Assembly: GCA_964467985.1 (NCBI GenBank)
Contig: CAYXTP010000009.1
Location: 133,347-197,346, forward strand
DNA from: GCA-2720975 sp964467985
GTDB taxonomy: Bacteria > Planctomycetota > UBA1135 > GCA-002686595
Direction of reading: 5' to 3'
DNA length: 64,000 bases
Position 1 is the first letter of the stretch; every line of letters begins with the position of its first letter. Shown here piece after piece: positions 1 to 8,423 of this stretch. The position numbers were made by a program, and so were the translations under genes. The notes beneath the pieces are model-generated. The model had not been told where the DNA came from. It saw only the letters and a program-made list of their open reading frames with translations, and made no database searches.

Positions 1-254
1 ATGGTGACGCCCCCGATGAACACCCAAGCGAACGCGCAGGATTCGTGAATCGGGCGCAGATGCTGGAGGGTGATTCCCCACTCCCGCAGCAGGGTGAATT
101 GCTCCGTGTACGTCAGAGCGACGGGCAGACCCATCAGAAAGGTCAGACTGCAGGCACCCAGTGCCAGAACACCCAACCAGACCAAGGGGCGAAATCCGTT
201 GAAGGGCGACGAAGAACCCCAGGACTCTGCAGGGCGCGAACTAGAAGCGCTCAT
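1..254 (-). CDS. Heme-copper oxidase subunit I (cbb3/NOR-like), N-terminal part, cut by window edge
   Basis: Only the first 84 codons are in the window. The protein starts at the ATG at 254, which overlaps the stop of the upstream cytochrome c gene (ATGA at 251-254), so the two are probably translationally coupled. After a short polar N-terminus there is a transmembrane helix (about residues 23-45), then an LRPIHE motif and the start of a second helix (FAWVFIGG). An RPxH motif at the start of helix 2 is the usual site of a low-spin heme histidine ligand in CcoN and NorB-type subunits. The partner cytochrome c fits either a terminal oxidase or a nitric oxide reductase. The subtype cannot be decided from this fragment. 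Confidence 0.7.
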   Translation of the reverse strand, partial: MSASSSRPAESWGSSSPFNGFRPLVWLGVLALGACSLTFLMGLPVALTYTEQFTLLREWGITLQHLRPIHESCAFAWVFIGGVT

Positions 255-1009
255 CGGTACTCAAACCACGGGAGCTTTGACCAGCTGAATGGCTCGTATT
301 CTGTGAACTCCAAGTTCAACTCCGCCAGGACGGAGCGGTTCAGGGCTACCCACTCCAAGAAAGCCTGCAGGGCACGCACTTGGGTGTCATCCAGGGGCGT
401 GGCGGGCATTCGCCCCAGGCCTTCGCTGAGGATCTTGCGCATGTTCTCAAAGGATCGGTCGGTGGCGGCGGCGGTCAGATCGGGTTCGCGCAAGAGGCCC
501 TTTTGGAAGGGTCGGTGGCACGTGCCGCATTGCATAGTGGTCCAGACTTCAAGCCCTTGCCTAGCCGGGTCGCTGATCGAAACCAGCGCTTCGTCGGTTG
601 CCATGTCGACAAGCCCCTGGAAGTGCATCGAGGCGACTGGAGGTTTGCCCTCCTGGAGGGGCTCGGGTTGAGCCTGGCCCGTACCATCCATCCAACGCAG
701 CCAGGCCACCAATGCATCCAGATCATCCTCCGAAAACTCGAACGCCGGCATGCGACCGCGTCCCGTTGAGATGACTTGCATCAACTCCACATCGAGCACG
801 CCATCGGTCAACCTGTTCGTCAGGTCTGGCCCGTGGAATCCACCGAAGCCATGGATTTGGTGACAAACTTGACAGTTGTTCCTGCGCCACACATCCAACC
901 CCTGCCGAGCTTGGTCGCTGATAGACGAAGCGGCCGCGCGGGGAAAATCGCTGTAGGCAACGACCGTCAAGGCGCAGAAACTTCCCACGAGCAGTGCCAG
1001 GGCACGCAT
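251..1009 (-). CDS. Membrane-anchored or exported di-heme cytochrome c
   Basis: Probable electron donor subunit for the heme-copper enzyme encoded immediately downstream. A hydrophobic N-terminal segment (residues 1-20) directs export or anchors the protein. There are two c-type heme sites, CQVCH near residue 46 and CGTCH near residue 161, each followed about 38 residues later by a GRMP motif that supplies the likely axial Met. The two halves are an internal duplication: both begin ARQGL(D/E)VW just before the heme motif. The first half resembles NorC/CcoO-type single-heme domains. The ATG at 1009 is preferred over an upstream TTG at 1045 because it places the hydrophobic segment at the N-terminus. 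The 3' end overlaps the next gene by 4 bp. Confidence 0.85.
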   Translation of the reverse strand: MRALALLVGSFCALTVVAYSDFPRAAASSISDQARQGLDVWRRNNCQVCHQIHGFGGFHGPDLTNRLTDGVLDVELMQVISTGRGRMPAFEFSEDDLDALVAWLRWMDGTGQAQPEPLQEGKPPVASMHFQGLVDMATDEALVSISDPARQGLEVWTTMQCGTCHRPFQKGLLREPDLTAAATDRSFENMRKILSEGLGRMPATPLDDTQVRALQAFLEWVALNRSVLAELNLEFTEYEPFSWSKLPWFEYR

Positions 1010-1158
1010 GCGGTTCGCGTTCTGTCGATCGGGGGAAGCGGTCAAGGGATGCTAGGCAGAAGTACGGGCACAAATGCTTGGAAGTGGGCCAGATCCTAGC
1101 CCCTCGCGCCCCCCAGGGCAGCCCTAGGGAGAGAATATGCAAGCGCCAGCTGGGCTCT

Positions 1159-2814
1159 CTAGGGGTCGACGTTCTCGATTCCCATGCGCTCAAACGCGCG
1201 ACCGCCAGCCCAGAGTACGGCGCCCACCCAGACCAGCACCACGACGCCCAAGGAAACGCTGAGAGCCCAAGTCTCAGCCCATTCTCCAACGCCAAGAGTG
1301 GCGCCCAGCGCGCCACCGACCCACGTGCCTCCCCAGACCAATCCCGCGCCAATCGCGAGCAGGGCCATTCGCAGAAGCAGCAAGATCAGCCGGCGTCCGG
1401 TGTGCTGCATGGCCGCTCCCTGACCCGGTTCGATGCGTACGGGATTGAGCAGGAACAGAATGTTTTCCATGCCCACCCAGAAGATCGCAACGGGCGGAAA
1501 CAGAACGGCGCACGGAATCATCTGATCTGCATGAAAGAAACCGGCCAGCCGGAGGGCAATCAAGGCCGCCCAGAACAACAGTGACTCCCAGCAGACGAGG
1601 GGCAGGATCGAGGCCGCAAATACCTTGGCGGCAGACACCGGCCATGCGCGCATGGACTCCAAGTGGTCCAAGTCCGACCGGAAATCAAATCTCAGACCAG
1701 CACTCATGTAGATCAGACACATCAGGCCAAGACCTACCAATCCCTCAGTGTGGGCTGAGTCGAAGACTGTCGAAATGAAGTACGCCCCGAATCCAGTGAT
1801 CGCTACGGAGAAGATCAACGCCCCCCGTGCTCGCCGAATGATGGACGTCAAGCGCATCCAAAAAATCGACCCGAATTGGCTGCGCCCGAGCACGAACGGC
1901 AAGTGCCTGCGATTGGCTGAGACCGACATGGCGGATGTAGTTCCGGCGCGTGCGCGTTTCAGATTGACCTCCGCTGAGGTCTGTAGTGACAGTTCCCTGA
2001 AGTCGGAGGGAATGCGCGCGGCGATTTCAAAGAGCAGGGCCGTCAAGACCAGGCACAGCCCAAAAGCTGGCAGAAATTCCGAGAGAGTGCTGGCAGAGAT
2101 GGCCCGCGCCCATGGCAGCGAAGGGAAAGAAACCCAGTTCAGCCAGGTCGTGTCCCCCACAATGCTCATCAAAGAGCGAGGGGCCGCATCGCTCAGTTCA
2201 CTGTCCCCGATGCCCATCACGGCCAACGCAAAAACAGCCCACAGGCCGACCCCCACCAGCAGACGCAGCCACCCGCGCGGGATACGACTGATCAGGCGGG
2301 CACCCTTCTGATGCGCGTCGCCAACGAGAATCGACAGGCCCTTCGATCCACAGGTGATGGCCCACATGGAGAGCAGGGATCCTAGAAAGGCGAACTCTGG
2401 GCGGGGCATCCGGCGGGCGAGCAGAATTCCAATGAACACCGCGAAGAGAATCTCGCGACCGAAGCTAGTCAATAATCGGTAGCGCACGAGATCGGGCCGA
2501 CTCAGGGGAGCACTGAACAGCCGCTCGATTTCATCCTCGGGCATGTACAGCCCGCGGTAGAGCAGTGCTGACCCAGCCGAGAGAAAGGCAAAGAAGGTCA
2601 GGATGTAGCGAGCGGTTGGCAGCGCGAAGTCCGCCGACGCTTGCCGCGCGGAGGGACCCAGGCTCATCGCGCCCAGCCAGAGCAGGGTGAAGAGTGCTCC
2701 CGCGAAGGCGAACAAGCGCCCCCGTTTCGTCGACAGTCGACGCTTGAAGCCGCGCCAGTACGCCCTACGCTTCAGGCGCAGGAGAAGCACAAGCGCCGGG
2801 TCGAGCAGCGCCAC
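1159..2814 (-). CDS. ABC exporter permease, ABC-2-like, polytopic
   Basis: A 551-residue integral membrane protein with a basic N-terminus (LRLKRRAYWRGFKRR) followed by many hydrophobic segments, roughly at residues 35-55, 65-90, 115-160, 180-205, 240-265 and several in the last 220 residues. It follows the ATPase gene with a single-base gap (ATPase TAA at 2816-2818, GTG start at 2814), which identifies it as the membrane half of the same transporter. Substrate unknown; the pairing resembles bacterial exporters of the ABC-2 type. The gap of about 150 bp before the cytochrome gene suggests the transcription unit may end here. Confidence 0.75.
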   Translation of the reverse strand: MALLDPALVLLLRLKRRAYWRGFKRRLSTKRGRLFAFAGALFTLLWLGAMSLGPSARQASADFALPTARYILTFFAFLSAGSALLYRGLYMPEDEIERLFSAPLSRPDLVRYRLLTSFGREILFAVFIGILLARRMPRPEFAFLGSLLSMWAITCGSKGLSILVGDAHQKGARLISRIPRGWLRLLVGVGLWAVFALAVMGIGDSELSDAAPRSLMSIVGDTTWLNWVSFPSLPWARAISASTLSEFLPAFGLCLVLTALLFEIAARIPSDFRELSLQTSAEVNLKRARAGTTSAMSVSANRRHLPFVLGRSQFGSIFWMRLTSIIRRARGALIFSVAITGFGAYFISTVFDSAHTEGLVGLGLMCLIYMSAGLRFDFRSDLDHLESMRAWPVSAAKVFAASILPLVCWESLLFWAALIALRLAGFFHADQMIPCAVLFPPVAIFWVGMENILFLLNPVRIEPGQGAAMQHTGRRLILLLLRMALLAIGAGLVWGGTWVGGALGATLGVGEWAETWALSVSLGVVVLVWVGAVLWAGGRAFERMGIENVDP

Positions 2815-2815
2815 G

Positions 2816-3574
2816 TTACTTCACCGATTCCGCCGTTGCGCCCGGACCCGTGATGGACAGGAAAATCTCCTCGAGACTCCCGTCGGATCCACCGGCCAGG
2901 TCCGACCGAGCCTGATCAATCGTCCCAGTGAAGACTGCTTGGCCACGATCCATGATCAGAATCCGGTCTGCCAGCGCCTCAATCCATTCCAGCAGGTGGG
3001 ACGAGAGGACAACGGCGACACCCGAGTCCGCCCACTCTCGAATGGCCAACCGTGCCTCGCGGATCCCCCGCGGATCGAGTCCGAGCAGTGGCTCATCCAT
3101 TAGCACGAGTTTGGGATCGGCAATCCACGCGCAACACAGCGCGAGTTTCTGTCGCATCCCGCGCGAGAGCTCCGAACCGATCGCATCCCTTTTCTCGCTC
3201 AGGTCAAATCGCTCGAGCAAGGCCTCGGCCCGGTCGCGCCAATGCTCAGTCTTGTAGAGATGTGCGTTAAACTCCAATTGCTCGAGCACGGTCAGGCTTT
3301 CGAAGGGCTTGGCGTCGTCTGGAACCCAGGCCAAGGCCCCTTTTGCCTGCAGTTCTTCCTCACGAACATCGAATCCCGCCACGCGCACGTCTCCGTCTTG
3401 CAGTGGCAAGATGCCCGCCAAGGACCTCAGGGTGGTCGTCTTACCTGCCCCGTTGGGCCCAACCAGACCCAAGATCTCGCCTGCTCGGACCTGCAGGCAC
3501 AGTTCATCCACGGCCAGCTGCTCTCCGAATTTGCGGCTCAATCCCTGGACGTCGAGAACAACTTCGCTGTCCAT
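2816..3574 (-). CDS. ABC transporter ATP-binding protein
   Basis: 252-residue nucleotide-binding subunit of an ABC exporter. Walker A is GPNGAGKTT (about residues 39-47), the signature is the variant ELSRGMRQ, Walker B is LVLMDEP, and the H-loop sits in VVLSSHLLEW. The LSRGM signature and the order of motifs match the ABC-2 drug/gliding/Nat type ATPases. The reading frame is open further upstream to 3823, but that extension lies on top of the reductase gene and is not conserved-looking, so the ATG at 3574, seven bases after the upstream stop, is the start. It is co-transcribed with the permease. Confidence 0.92.
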   Translation of the reverse strand: MDSEVVLDVQGLSRKFGEQLAVDELCLQVRAGEILGLVGPNGAGKTTTLRSLAGILPLQDGDVRVAGFDVREEELQAKGALAWVPDDAKPFESLTVLEQLEFNAHLYKTEHWRDRAEALLERFDLSEKRDAIGSELSRGMRQKLALCCAWIADPKLVLMDEPLLGLDPRGIREARLAIREWADSGVAVVLSSHLLEWIEALADRILIMDRGQAVFTGTIDQARSDLAGGSDGSLEEIFLSITGPGATAESVK

Positions 3575-3581
3575 GGCCGAC

Positions 3582-3947
3582 CTAGAACAGAGGGAGAACA
3601 TTCTCGGGCGGACGACCCACCCGCGCCGCTTGCCCTCGAATGAGGATAGGACGCTCCATGAGGATTGGAGCGTTGCATACCGCGGCGGCCAGCTCTTCCT
3701 CACTGCTATCCGCGGACAACCCGCTCTCCGCGAAGGCCGCTTCCTTTCTGCGCACCCACTGCGCCAGCGGCAGACCCAGTCGCCTGCCAAGCTCGGCCAG
3801 CTCCTCGCTGTCGAGCGCATCATCTAGATAGCGGCGCTCAGTGAAATCAACACCACGCTCCTCGAGCAGGGCCTTCACTTGGCGGCTCTTCGAGCAGCGG
3901 GGGTTGTGGAGTAGTAGCAACTCGTCGTTGCTAGTCGGCAAACTCAT
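3582..3947 (-). CDS. ArsC/YfgD-family glutaredoxin-type arsenate reductase-like protein
   Basis: 121-residue thioredoxin-fold protein. It has the family's HNPRCSKSR active-site loop with the catalytic Cys near residue 18, and the C-terminal LMERP-ILIRG-ARVGRPPE signature that ends ArsC and YfgD proteins. In the family this Cys reduces arsenate with glutathione/glutaredoxin, but YfgD-type members are often not part of ars operons. Here the downstream neighbours are an ABC exporter pair rather than arsenic genes, so the role is uncertain. The ATG at 3947 is chosen because a GAGGAA ribosome-binding site lies seven bases upstream. The ars genes of this window (59212-60506) are far away. Confidence 0.85.
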   Translation of the reverse strand: MSLPTSNDELLLLHNPRCSKSRQVKALLEERGVDFTERRYLDDALDSEELAELGRRLGLPLAQWVRRKEAAFAESGLSADSSEEELAAAVCNAPILMERPILIRGQAARVGRPPENVLPLF

Positions 3948-4064
3948 GGACAGGTTCCTCAAGGGGTGGCCCTGTGTGTACCGCATCTGCCAGCTCCCGT
4001 CGAGTGGCCAAGCCGCACCTAGCTTCCTTGCTTCTTCAGTGACTGCACCGGATGCTCAGTGACC

Positions 4065-5270
4065 ATGCCGCTCGACTCCACCACAGCCCTGGTGATCGGA
4101 GCAGGAATCCAGGGCGCGGGCACTGCCCAGGCCTTGGCTGCCGCCGGCTACGATGTGCTGCTGGTAGAACGCGAGTCAATCGCCGCGGGCACGTCCAGTC
4201 GTTCGAGCAAACTGATCCACGGCGGCCTACGCTACTTGGAGAGCATGCAGTTCTCGCTCGTACGCGAGTCCCTCAGGGAACGGAAGACCTTGTTGAGCAT
4301 CGCCCCCCACCTGGTGCGCCTAGTGCGGTTCCACATACCCGTCTACAAGCACACGTCGAGGGGGCGACTGAAGATCCGAACGGGGCTGAGCCTCTACGCG
4401 CTCTTGGGTGGCCTGCATGCGGACGCTCGCTACGACTGCGTTGACCGTGACCAATGGGATTCACTGGATGGGCTGCAATTGGACGGCTTGAGGGCAGTCT
4501 ACCGCTACCAGGATGGCCAAACCGACGATGCCGCCCTGTGTCGGGCCGTGACAGCTTCGGCCGCCGAACTGGGTGCCCGGGTTGCTGTGGGTGCCGAGGT
4601 TCTGGGTGGCGAGCGCCGCTCTGACCACTGGCTAGTGCGATTGCGCCTGAATGACGAAGTGCGTGAGGTGCAGGCGCGCGTGGTGGTCAATGCAGCAGGA
4701 CCATGGGCCAACGCGGTCTTGAGTGGCTTCCAACCCGCCCCTCCGCGACGCCCAGTTGAGTTGGTGGGCGGAGCACACATCGAAGTGGAAGGGCCCATGG
4801 AGGCGGGCATCTACTACACCGAGGCGACCGAGGACCGAAGAGCCGTCTTCGTCATGCCTTGGAAGAACCACACTTTGGTCGGCACCACAGAAACTCCCTA
4901 CAGCGGTGATCCCGGACAAGTTGAGCCGCGCTTGGAGGAGGTCGACTACCTGCTCGACATCCTGCGGCACTACTTCCCAGACCATCCAACCAAGGTGCTG
5001 GACGCTTGGGCGGGACTACGCGTATTGCCCGGCGGTGACGGAAAGGCCTTCAATCGATCGCGAGAGGTCATCCTCTCTCCCGATGATCCCCAGCGCCCCA
5101 CGTTTCTCAGCGTGTACGGAGGCAAACTGACGGGCTACCGCGCTACGGCGGAGCGCGTGCTGAACCTGCTGCGCAAGAACCTGCCTAAGACTCAACAGCA
5201 GGCCGACACCAGGACCCTACGCTTGCCTGCCGATCCGCAGGTCGAAGCGGATTTTGACTGCGGTTCCTAG
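4065..5270 (+). CDS. glpD: FAD-dependent glycerol-3-phosphate dehydrogenase-like protein (short GlpD)
   Basis: 401 residues. The N-terminus has the FAD-binding GAGIQGAG dinucleotide motif and an ERE-type acidic end of strand 2. GTSSRSSKLIHGGLRYLE is the hallmark of GlpD/GlpA, which oxidise sn-glycerol 3-phosphate to dihydroxyacetone phosphate and pass electrons to the quinone pool. A second conserved block (GTTETPY, then the GLRVLPGGD and YGGKLTGYR stretches) completes the DAO fold. The protein ends soon after YRATAERV, so it lacks most of the C-terminal domain of classical GlpD (about 500 residues). A GTG at 4059 is an alternative start. It is divergent from the ArsC-like gene and convergent with the ferredoxin, with the two stops two bases apart. 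Confidence 0.85.
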   Translation: MPLDSTTALVIGAGIQGAGTAQALAAAGYDVLLVERESIAAGTSSRSSKLIHGGLRYLESMQFSLVRESLRERKTLLSIAPHLVRLVRFHIPVYKHTSRGRLKIRTGLSLYALLGGLHADARYDCVDRDQWDSLDGLQLDGLRAVYRYQDGQTDDAALCRAVTASAAELGARVAVGAEVLGGERRSDHWLVRLRLNDEVREVQARVVVNAAGPWANAVLSGFQPAPPRRPVELVGGAHIEVEGPMEAGIYYTEATEDRRAVFVMPWKNHTLVGTTETPYSGDPGQVEPRLEEVDYLLDILRHYFPDHPTKVLDAWAGLRVLPGGDGKAFNRSREVILSPDDPQRPTFLSVYGGKLTGYRATAERVLNLLRKNLPKTQQQADTRTLRLPADPQVEADFDCGS

Positions 5271-5277
5271 ACCTAGG
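5266..5277. terminator. Small inverted repeat spanning two convergent stop codons
   Basis: CCTAG-AC-CTAGG covers the TAG of the GlpD-like gene and the TAG of the ferredoxin gene on the other strand. The stem is only 5 bp and there is no T-run, so any terminator role is weak. The core CTAGACCTAG recurs at the convergent junction near 8409. Confidence 0.25.
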
Positions 5278-5551
5278 CCGGTCGGACGGTCACGTCGCCG
5301 TTGACGATCAACTGACAACCGAGTCGGGCGCCCTGCTCAGAGCTGAAACCGCTTGCTACGTCCATTTCCTCATCAATGGCCTCATTCAAGTTCTCGGCAC
5401 CCGCTTCGACGACGAGTATGCACGTGCCGCAAACGCCGGACCGGCAACCGAAATCGGCGGGAGCGTCGGAGTCCTCGCAGGCTGAGAGAAAGGAAACGCC
5501 AGCCTCGACTTCGAGGGTAGTGCCGGTGTGGGAGAAGGTAACGGTGGGCAT
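5273..5551 (-). CDS. Plant-type [2Fe-2S] ferredoxin
   Basis: 92 residues, the usual size of plant/cyanobacterial-type ferredoxins. The four cluster ligands are Cys36, Cys41 and Cys44 in CRSGVCGTC and Cys79 in RLGCQ, and the beta-grasp N-terminus (VTFSHTGTTLEVEAG) is typical. It should act as a soluble one-electron carrier; the redox partner is not evident from the neighbours. The open frame continues upstream to 5620, but the ATG at 5551 begins directly at the beta-grasp fold, so it is preferred. Confidence 0.92.
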   Translation of the reverse strand: MPTVTFSHTGTTLEVEAGVSFLSACEDSDAPADFGCRSGVCGTCILVVEAGAENLNEAIDEEMDVASGFSSEQGARLGCQLIVNGDVTVRPA

Positions 5552-5731
5552 GGGCTGTCGGTTCCTTTGGAGATGGGGCGGGGGCTCTGGTGCTCGGGGC
5601 CCAGGGGCGGACCCAGGCAACTTGGCAGCTTACGTTAGAGTTATATCCGCCCCTAGACCATGGCTGGAAGAGCACTTTCCACTGTCCGCCCCACTTGGCC
5701 GATCGCCGCTCGTGGCTGCTAGGCTGCGCCC

Positions 5732-6421
5732 ATGCAACTGAGTCCGCCCCCCATTCCGCAGCCCGCGCCCGGCCCCCCCGGCGATCCAGCGCGAAAGCCG
5801 GGAGAGAGTCCGCCGCAAGCGATCCAGGTCTGGCTGATCCGTCATGGGCAAGTGGATCAGACCTATTCGAACCAAGCCTATGGGGCCCTCGATGTGCCCC
5901 TTTCTGCTCTGGGGGAAGCGCAAAACCAAGCCATCGCCGAAGCCCTGGCGGGCAGCGAGATCGAGCGGGTCGTGGCCTCCCCTCTCAGCCGTGCGCGGCG
6001 TATGGGCGAGTCCATCGCAGCGCGCTGCGGCGTGAAACTTGACGTTGACGCGCGACTCGGGGAATTGAATCGCGGTGACTGGCAGGTGCTTGCGTGCCCT
6101 GACTACCAGGCTCGCTGGGATGCCGAGGCCCAGCTCTACTGGCGCGATCCGGCCAACTGGCGTGGGCACGGGGGGGAGACCGAATCGGAGCTAGGTGATC
6201 GAACGTGGTCCGCCTTTACTGAAGCGACGCAAGGAGTGTCGCGACTGGCCATAGCCGCCCACCGCAACGTCGTGCGTTCGATCGTGGCTCGTGCGCTCGG
6301 CCTGCCCTTTGGAAAGAGTCACGCGCTGATCTTGGATCCTGGTCACGGTGCCTTACTCGTTGGAGATGAGACAGGATGGACGCTGGCCCGCTTTGGATCA
6401 GGACCGGAGCTAGGGCCGTGA
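5732..6421 (+). CDS. Histidine phosphatase family protein (phosphoglycerate-mutase-like)
   Basis: 229 residues with a proline-rich leader (1-30) and then the RHG catalytic motif at residues 37-39, followed by the family's ALGEAQ, SPLSRARR, ELNRGDW and AAHRNVVRS motifs. His38 is the phosphorylated nucleophile and the late His in AAHRN is the second catalytic histidine. The substrate cannot be told from sequence; relatives act on 2,3-phosphoglycerate, alpha-ribazole phosphate or sugar phosphates. The stop overlaps the GTG of the following glycosyltransferase (GTGA, 6418-6421), so the two proteins are coupled and may work on the same sugar metabolite. Confidence 0.88.
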   Translation: MQLSPPPIPQPAPGPPGDPARKPGESPPQAIQVWLIRHGQVDQTYSNQAYGALDVPLSALGEAQNQAIAEALAGSEIERVVASPLSRARRMGESIAARCGVKLDVDARLGELNRGDWQVLACPDYQARWDAEAQLYWRDPANWRGHGGETESELGDRTWSAFTEATQGVSRLAIAAHRNVVRSIVARALGLPFGKSHALILDPGHGALLVGDETGWTLARFGSGPELGP

Positions 6422-7584
6422 GGGTTCTGTTCCTGTCGCCGGTAGTGCCCTGGCCACCCCGTTCAGGCGGACGGATCCGGACGCTCGAACTGCTGCGCGG
6501 CCTGGCTCAACTCGCGCCTCGCCCCATGGTGCACATGCATTGCGTGCGAGAACCCGGGGCAACTCCGATCGACGAGTTTGAGTGGGGTGCGACGGTCGAG
6601 AGCTTCACGAGCCATCCGCGCAGCCCGGCTCCCTTGCCCATGCGGCTCAGCGCGCCACCCCCCGTGCGTTGGTTCCATTCCGGCTCGCTGCGACGCCACC
6701 TGCGAGATTCTGTTCGCTGGCAGGACTTTGACCTCGTCCACCTGGATGAGATGTTGCTCCTGCCGTATCTGCCGGCCAAAGTGCCGGTACCCTTGGTTGT
6801 GCACCACCACAAGTTGGATCTGGACCACGCGCGCGCGCTCGGGCATAAGCGCTCGACCTGTTCGCGCTGGGATCGCCTAGAGGACAAGGCCTGCACTCGC
6901 ACCCTACATCACGTGGTTTGCGGCTTGGAAGACGCACAACGACTGCACACTCGTCACCCACATGTACGCGCCCATGTGATCGCCTGTGGTGCGGACACCC
7001 GGCACTTCGAGGGAGCCCAGCGCCGCCCCGTTCAAGGCCGTGTCCTATTCCTGGGCAGCCTCGACTACGAACCCAATGTTCGCGCGCTAGAGTCCTTCGT
7101 GCCCCAATTGCTAACCGCGCGCAGTCACAACCCAGACCTGCACTTGCAGATCGTCGGTGCGCGACCCGGGCCACGGGTGGATGCTCTGATCCGCGAGGGG
7201 GTCACACTGCAGGCGGACGTGCCCGAGGTCCTGCCCTTCTTGGAACGCTCAGAGGCACTGGTTGCCCCGCTCGGCATCGGTGGCGGTTCACGTGTCAAGA
7301 TCTGTGAAGCCCTCGCCGCGGGTTGCCCCGTGCTCGCGAGCCCCACTGCGGCGGAGGGACTGGAACTGACCGACGGCGACCACCTAACCCTGGTACCCGA
7401 GCCGCACGACTGGGAGAAAGCCCTGTTGACATTGCTTGATGGACCCGCAGCGGCCAGCGAGCAAGCCCAACGGGGGCGTGAGAGGATTCGAGAACGTCAT
7501 TCATGGCCGCGCCTGGCTGGTCGCCTGCACGATGCCTGGGCTGGATGCCTGCGAGTTCCTGCGCGACGGGTCGTGCGGGCTTAG
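6418..7584 (+). CDS. GT4-family glycosyltransferase
   Basis: 388-residue GT-B enzyme. The N-terminal Rossmann half begins VRVLFLSPVVPWPPRSGG, with the glycine-rich acceptor loop. The C-terminal half carries VLFLGSLDYEPN and the donor-site block APLGIGGGSRVKICEALAAG followed by PVLASPTAAEG, typical of GT4 retaining transferases such as those in exopolysaccharide clusters. Start is the GTG at 6418, coupled by a 4-bp overlap to the phosphatase. Donor and acceptor sugars unknown. It is one of four GT4 enzymes in the window and lies apart from the other three. Confidence 0.88.
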   Translation: MRVLFLSPVVPWPPRSGGRIRTLELLRGLAQLAPRPMVHMHCVREPGATPIDEFEWGATVESFTSHPRSPAPLPMRLSAPPPVRWFHSGSLRRHLRDSVRWQDFDLVHLDEMLLLPYLPAKVPVPLVVHHHKLDLDHARALGHKRSTCSRWDRLEDKACTRTLHHVVCGLEDAQRLHTRHPHVRAHVIACGADTRHFEGAQRRPVQGRVLFLGSLDYEPNVRALESFVPQLLTARSHNPDLHLQIVGARPGPRVDALIREGVTLQADVPEVLPFLERSEALVAPLGIGGGSRVKICEALAAGCPVLASPTAAEGLELTDGDHLTLVPEPHDWEKALLTLLDGPAAASEQAQRGRERIRERHSWPRLAGRLHDAWAGCLRVPARRVVRA

Positions 7585-7605
7585 GATTGCTGTCGCAGAG
7601 AATCC

Positions 7606-8388
7606 ATGTACACACTCACCCGACGCGTCACGCTGCTGGTCTTGCTGGCCTGCCTCCTGCCCACCGGCCTGTGGGCCAGTCCGATCCAGAAGGACCGCTC
7701 GGACAATCGCGCGCTGGTCGAGACCCTGCTGGATGAGTTGGCTGATTTTGCGCGCAAGAGCGGACGCTCAGACCCCGGAGATAGCGAGGCTATCCAGCGC
7801 GTCGTGCAGTTGGGGCGCGAATTCCGATCCTCTGGACCAAGGGACAGGCAGGCCATCATTCGGGGACTCGACCGCGTGTTCCTCGCCCAGCGGCGGCCCA
7901 ACAAGGATGGCTCCCAGAAGACCGCCCTCTTCATCCTCGCAGCCCGTGGCCTGGGGGGCATGGGCACCGCCGCCAGCAAACCCCTCATCAAGTGGATCGA
8001 CCACGGCCGACACAAGTCTGACCTGCCCCTGCAACGCGAGTTGATCCTGGCCCTAGGGCGAACCAAGTCCAAGCTGGCGCGTGAGGAACTTCGCGATCTG
8101 CTCAAGGACGTACGGCCCACTTTCAAGAGCGCCGCTGCCACGGGCCTGGGCATGTTCAGCCACGAACCCTCAAAAGTGCGCAAGCAGTTGTTTGAGGACC
8201 TCATGAAGGCCCTGTTGCAAGCCCAGGCCAACGCCCGCAGCCTGGATACCACGTCTCAGGAAATCTGGCGCGCGGTCAACAGCCCTGCCAACGCCTCCAT
8301 GCGCAAACTGTCACACACGTCCATGGCCAGCCCCGAAGCCTGGCAGCGTTGGTGGAACAAGAACAAGCGTCGCGATTGGGACGAGTGA
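7606..8388 (+). CDS. Small exported HEAT-like repeat protein, function unknown
   Basis: 260 residues with a clear signal peptide (basic MYTLTRR start, hydrophobic 8-22, cleavage near WAS-P). The mature part is helical with alternating basic and acidic patches and HEAT/Armadillo-like spacing (ELILALGRTKSKLAREELRDLL, GLGMF). It starts 21 bp after the glycosyltransferase stop and is probably in the same transcript. No catalytic motif seen. Confidence 0.7.
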   Translation: MYTLTRRVTLLVLLACLLPTGLWASPIQKDRSDNRALVETLLDELADFARKSGRSDPGDSEAIQRVVQLGREFRSSGPRDRQAIIRGLDRVFLAQRRPNKDGSQKTALFILAARGLGGMGTAASKPLIKWIDHGRHKSDLPLQRELILALGRTKSKLAREELRDLLKDVRPTFKSAAATGLGMFSHEPSKVRKQLFEDLMKALLQAQANARSLDTTSQEIWRAVNSPANASMRKLSHTSMASPEAWQRWWNKNKRRDWDE

Positions 8389-8408
8389 TCTTGCTTGTGT
8401 GCGACCGT

Positions 8409-8423
8409 CTAGACCTAGTCTAG
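8409..8423. terminator. Inverted repeat at convergent gene ends
   Basis: CTAGAC-CTA-GTCTAG forms a 6-bp stem overlapping the stop codon of the HU gene, between it and the HEAT-like gene. It shares the 10-mer CTAGACCTAG with the convergent junction at 5266. No T-run follows on either strand, so termination is only a possibility. Confidence 0.3.

Noticed and set aside
3575..3823. N-terminal extension of the ABC ATPase
   Set aside because: The frame is open but is antisense-free coding space of the ArsC-like gene in another frame; the ATPase fold begins at 3574.
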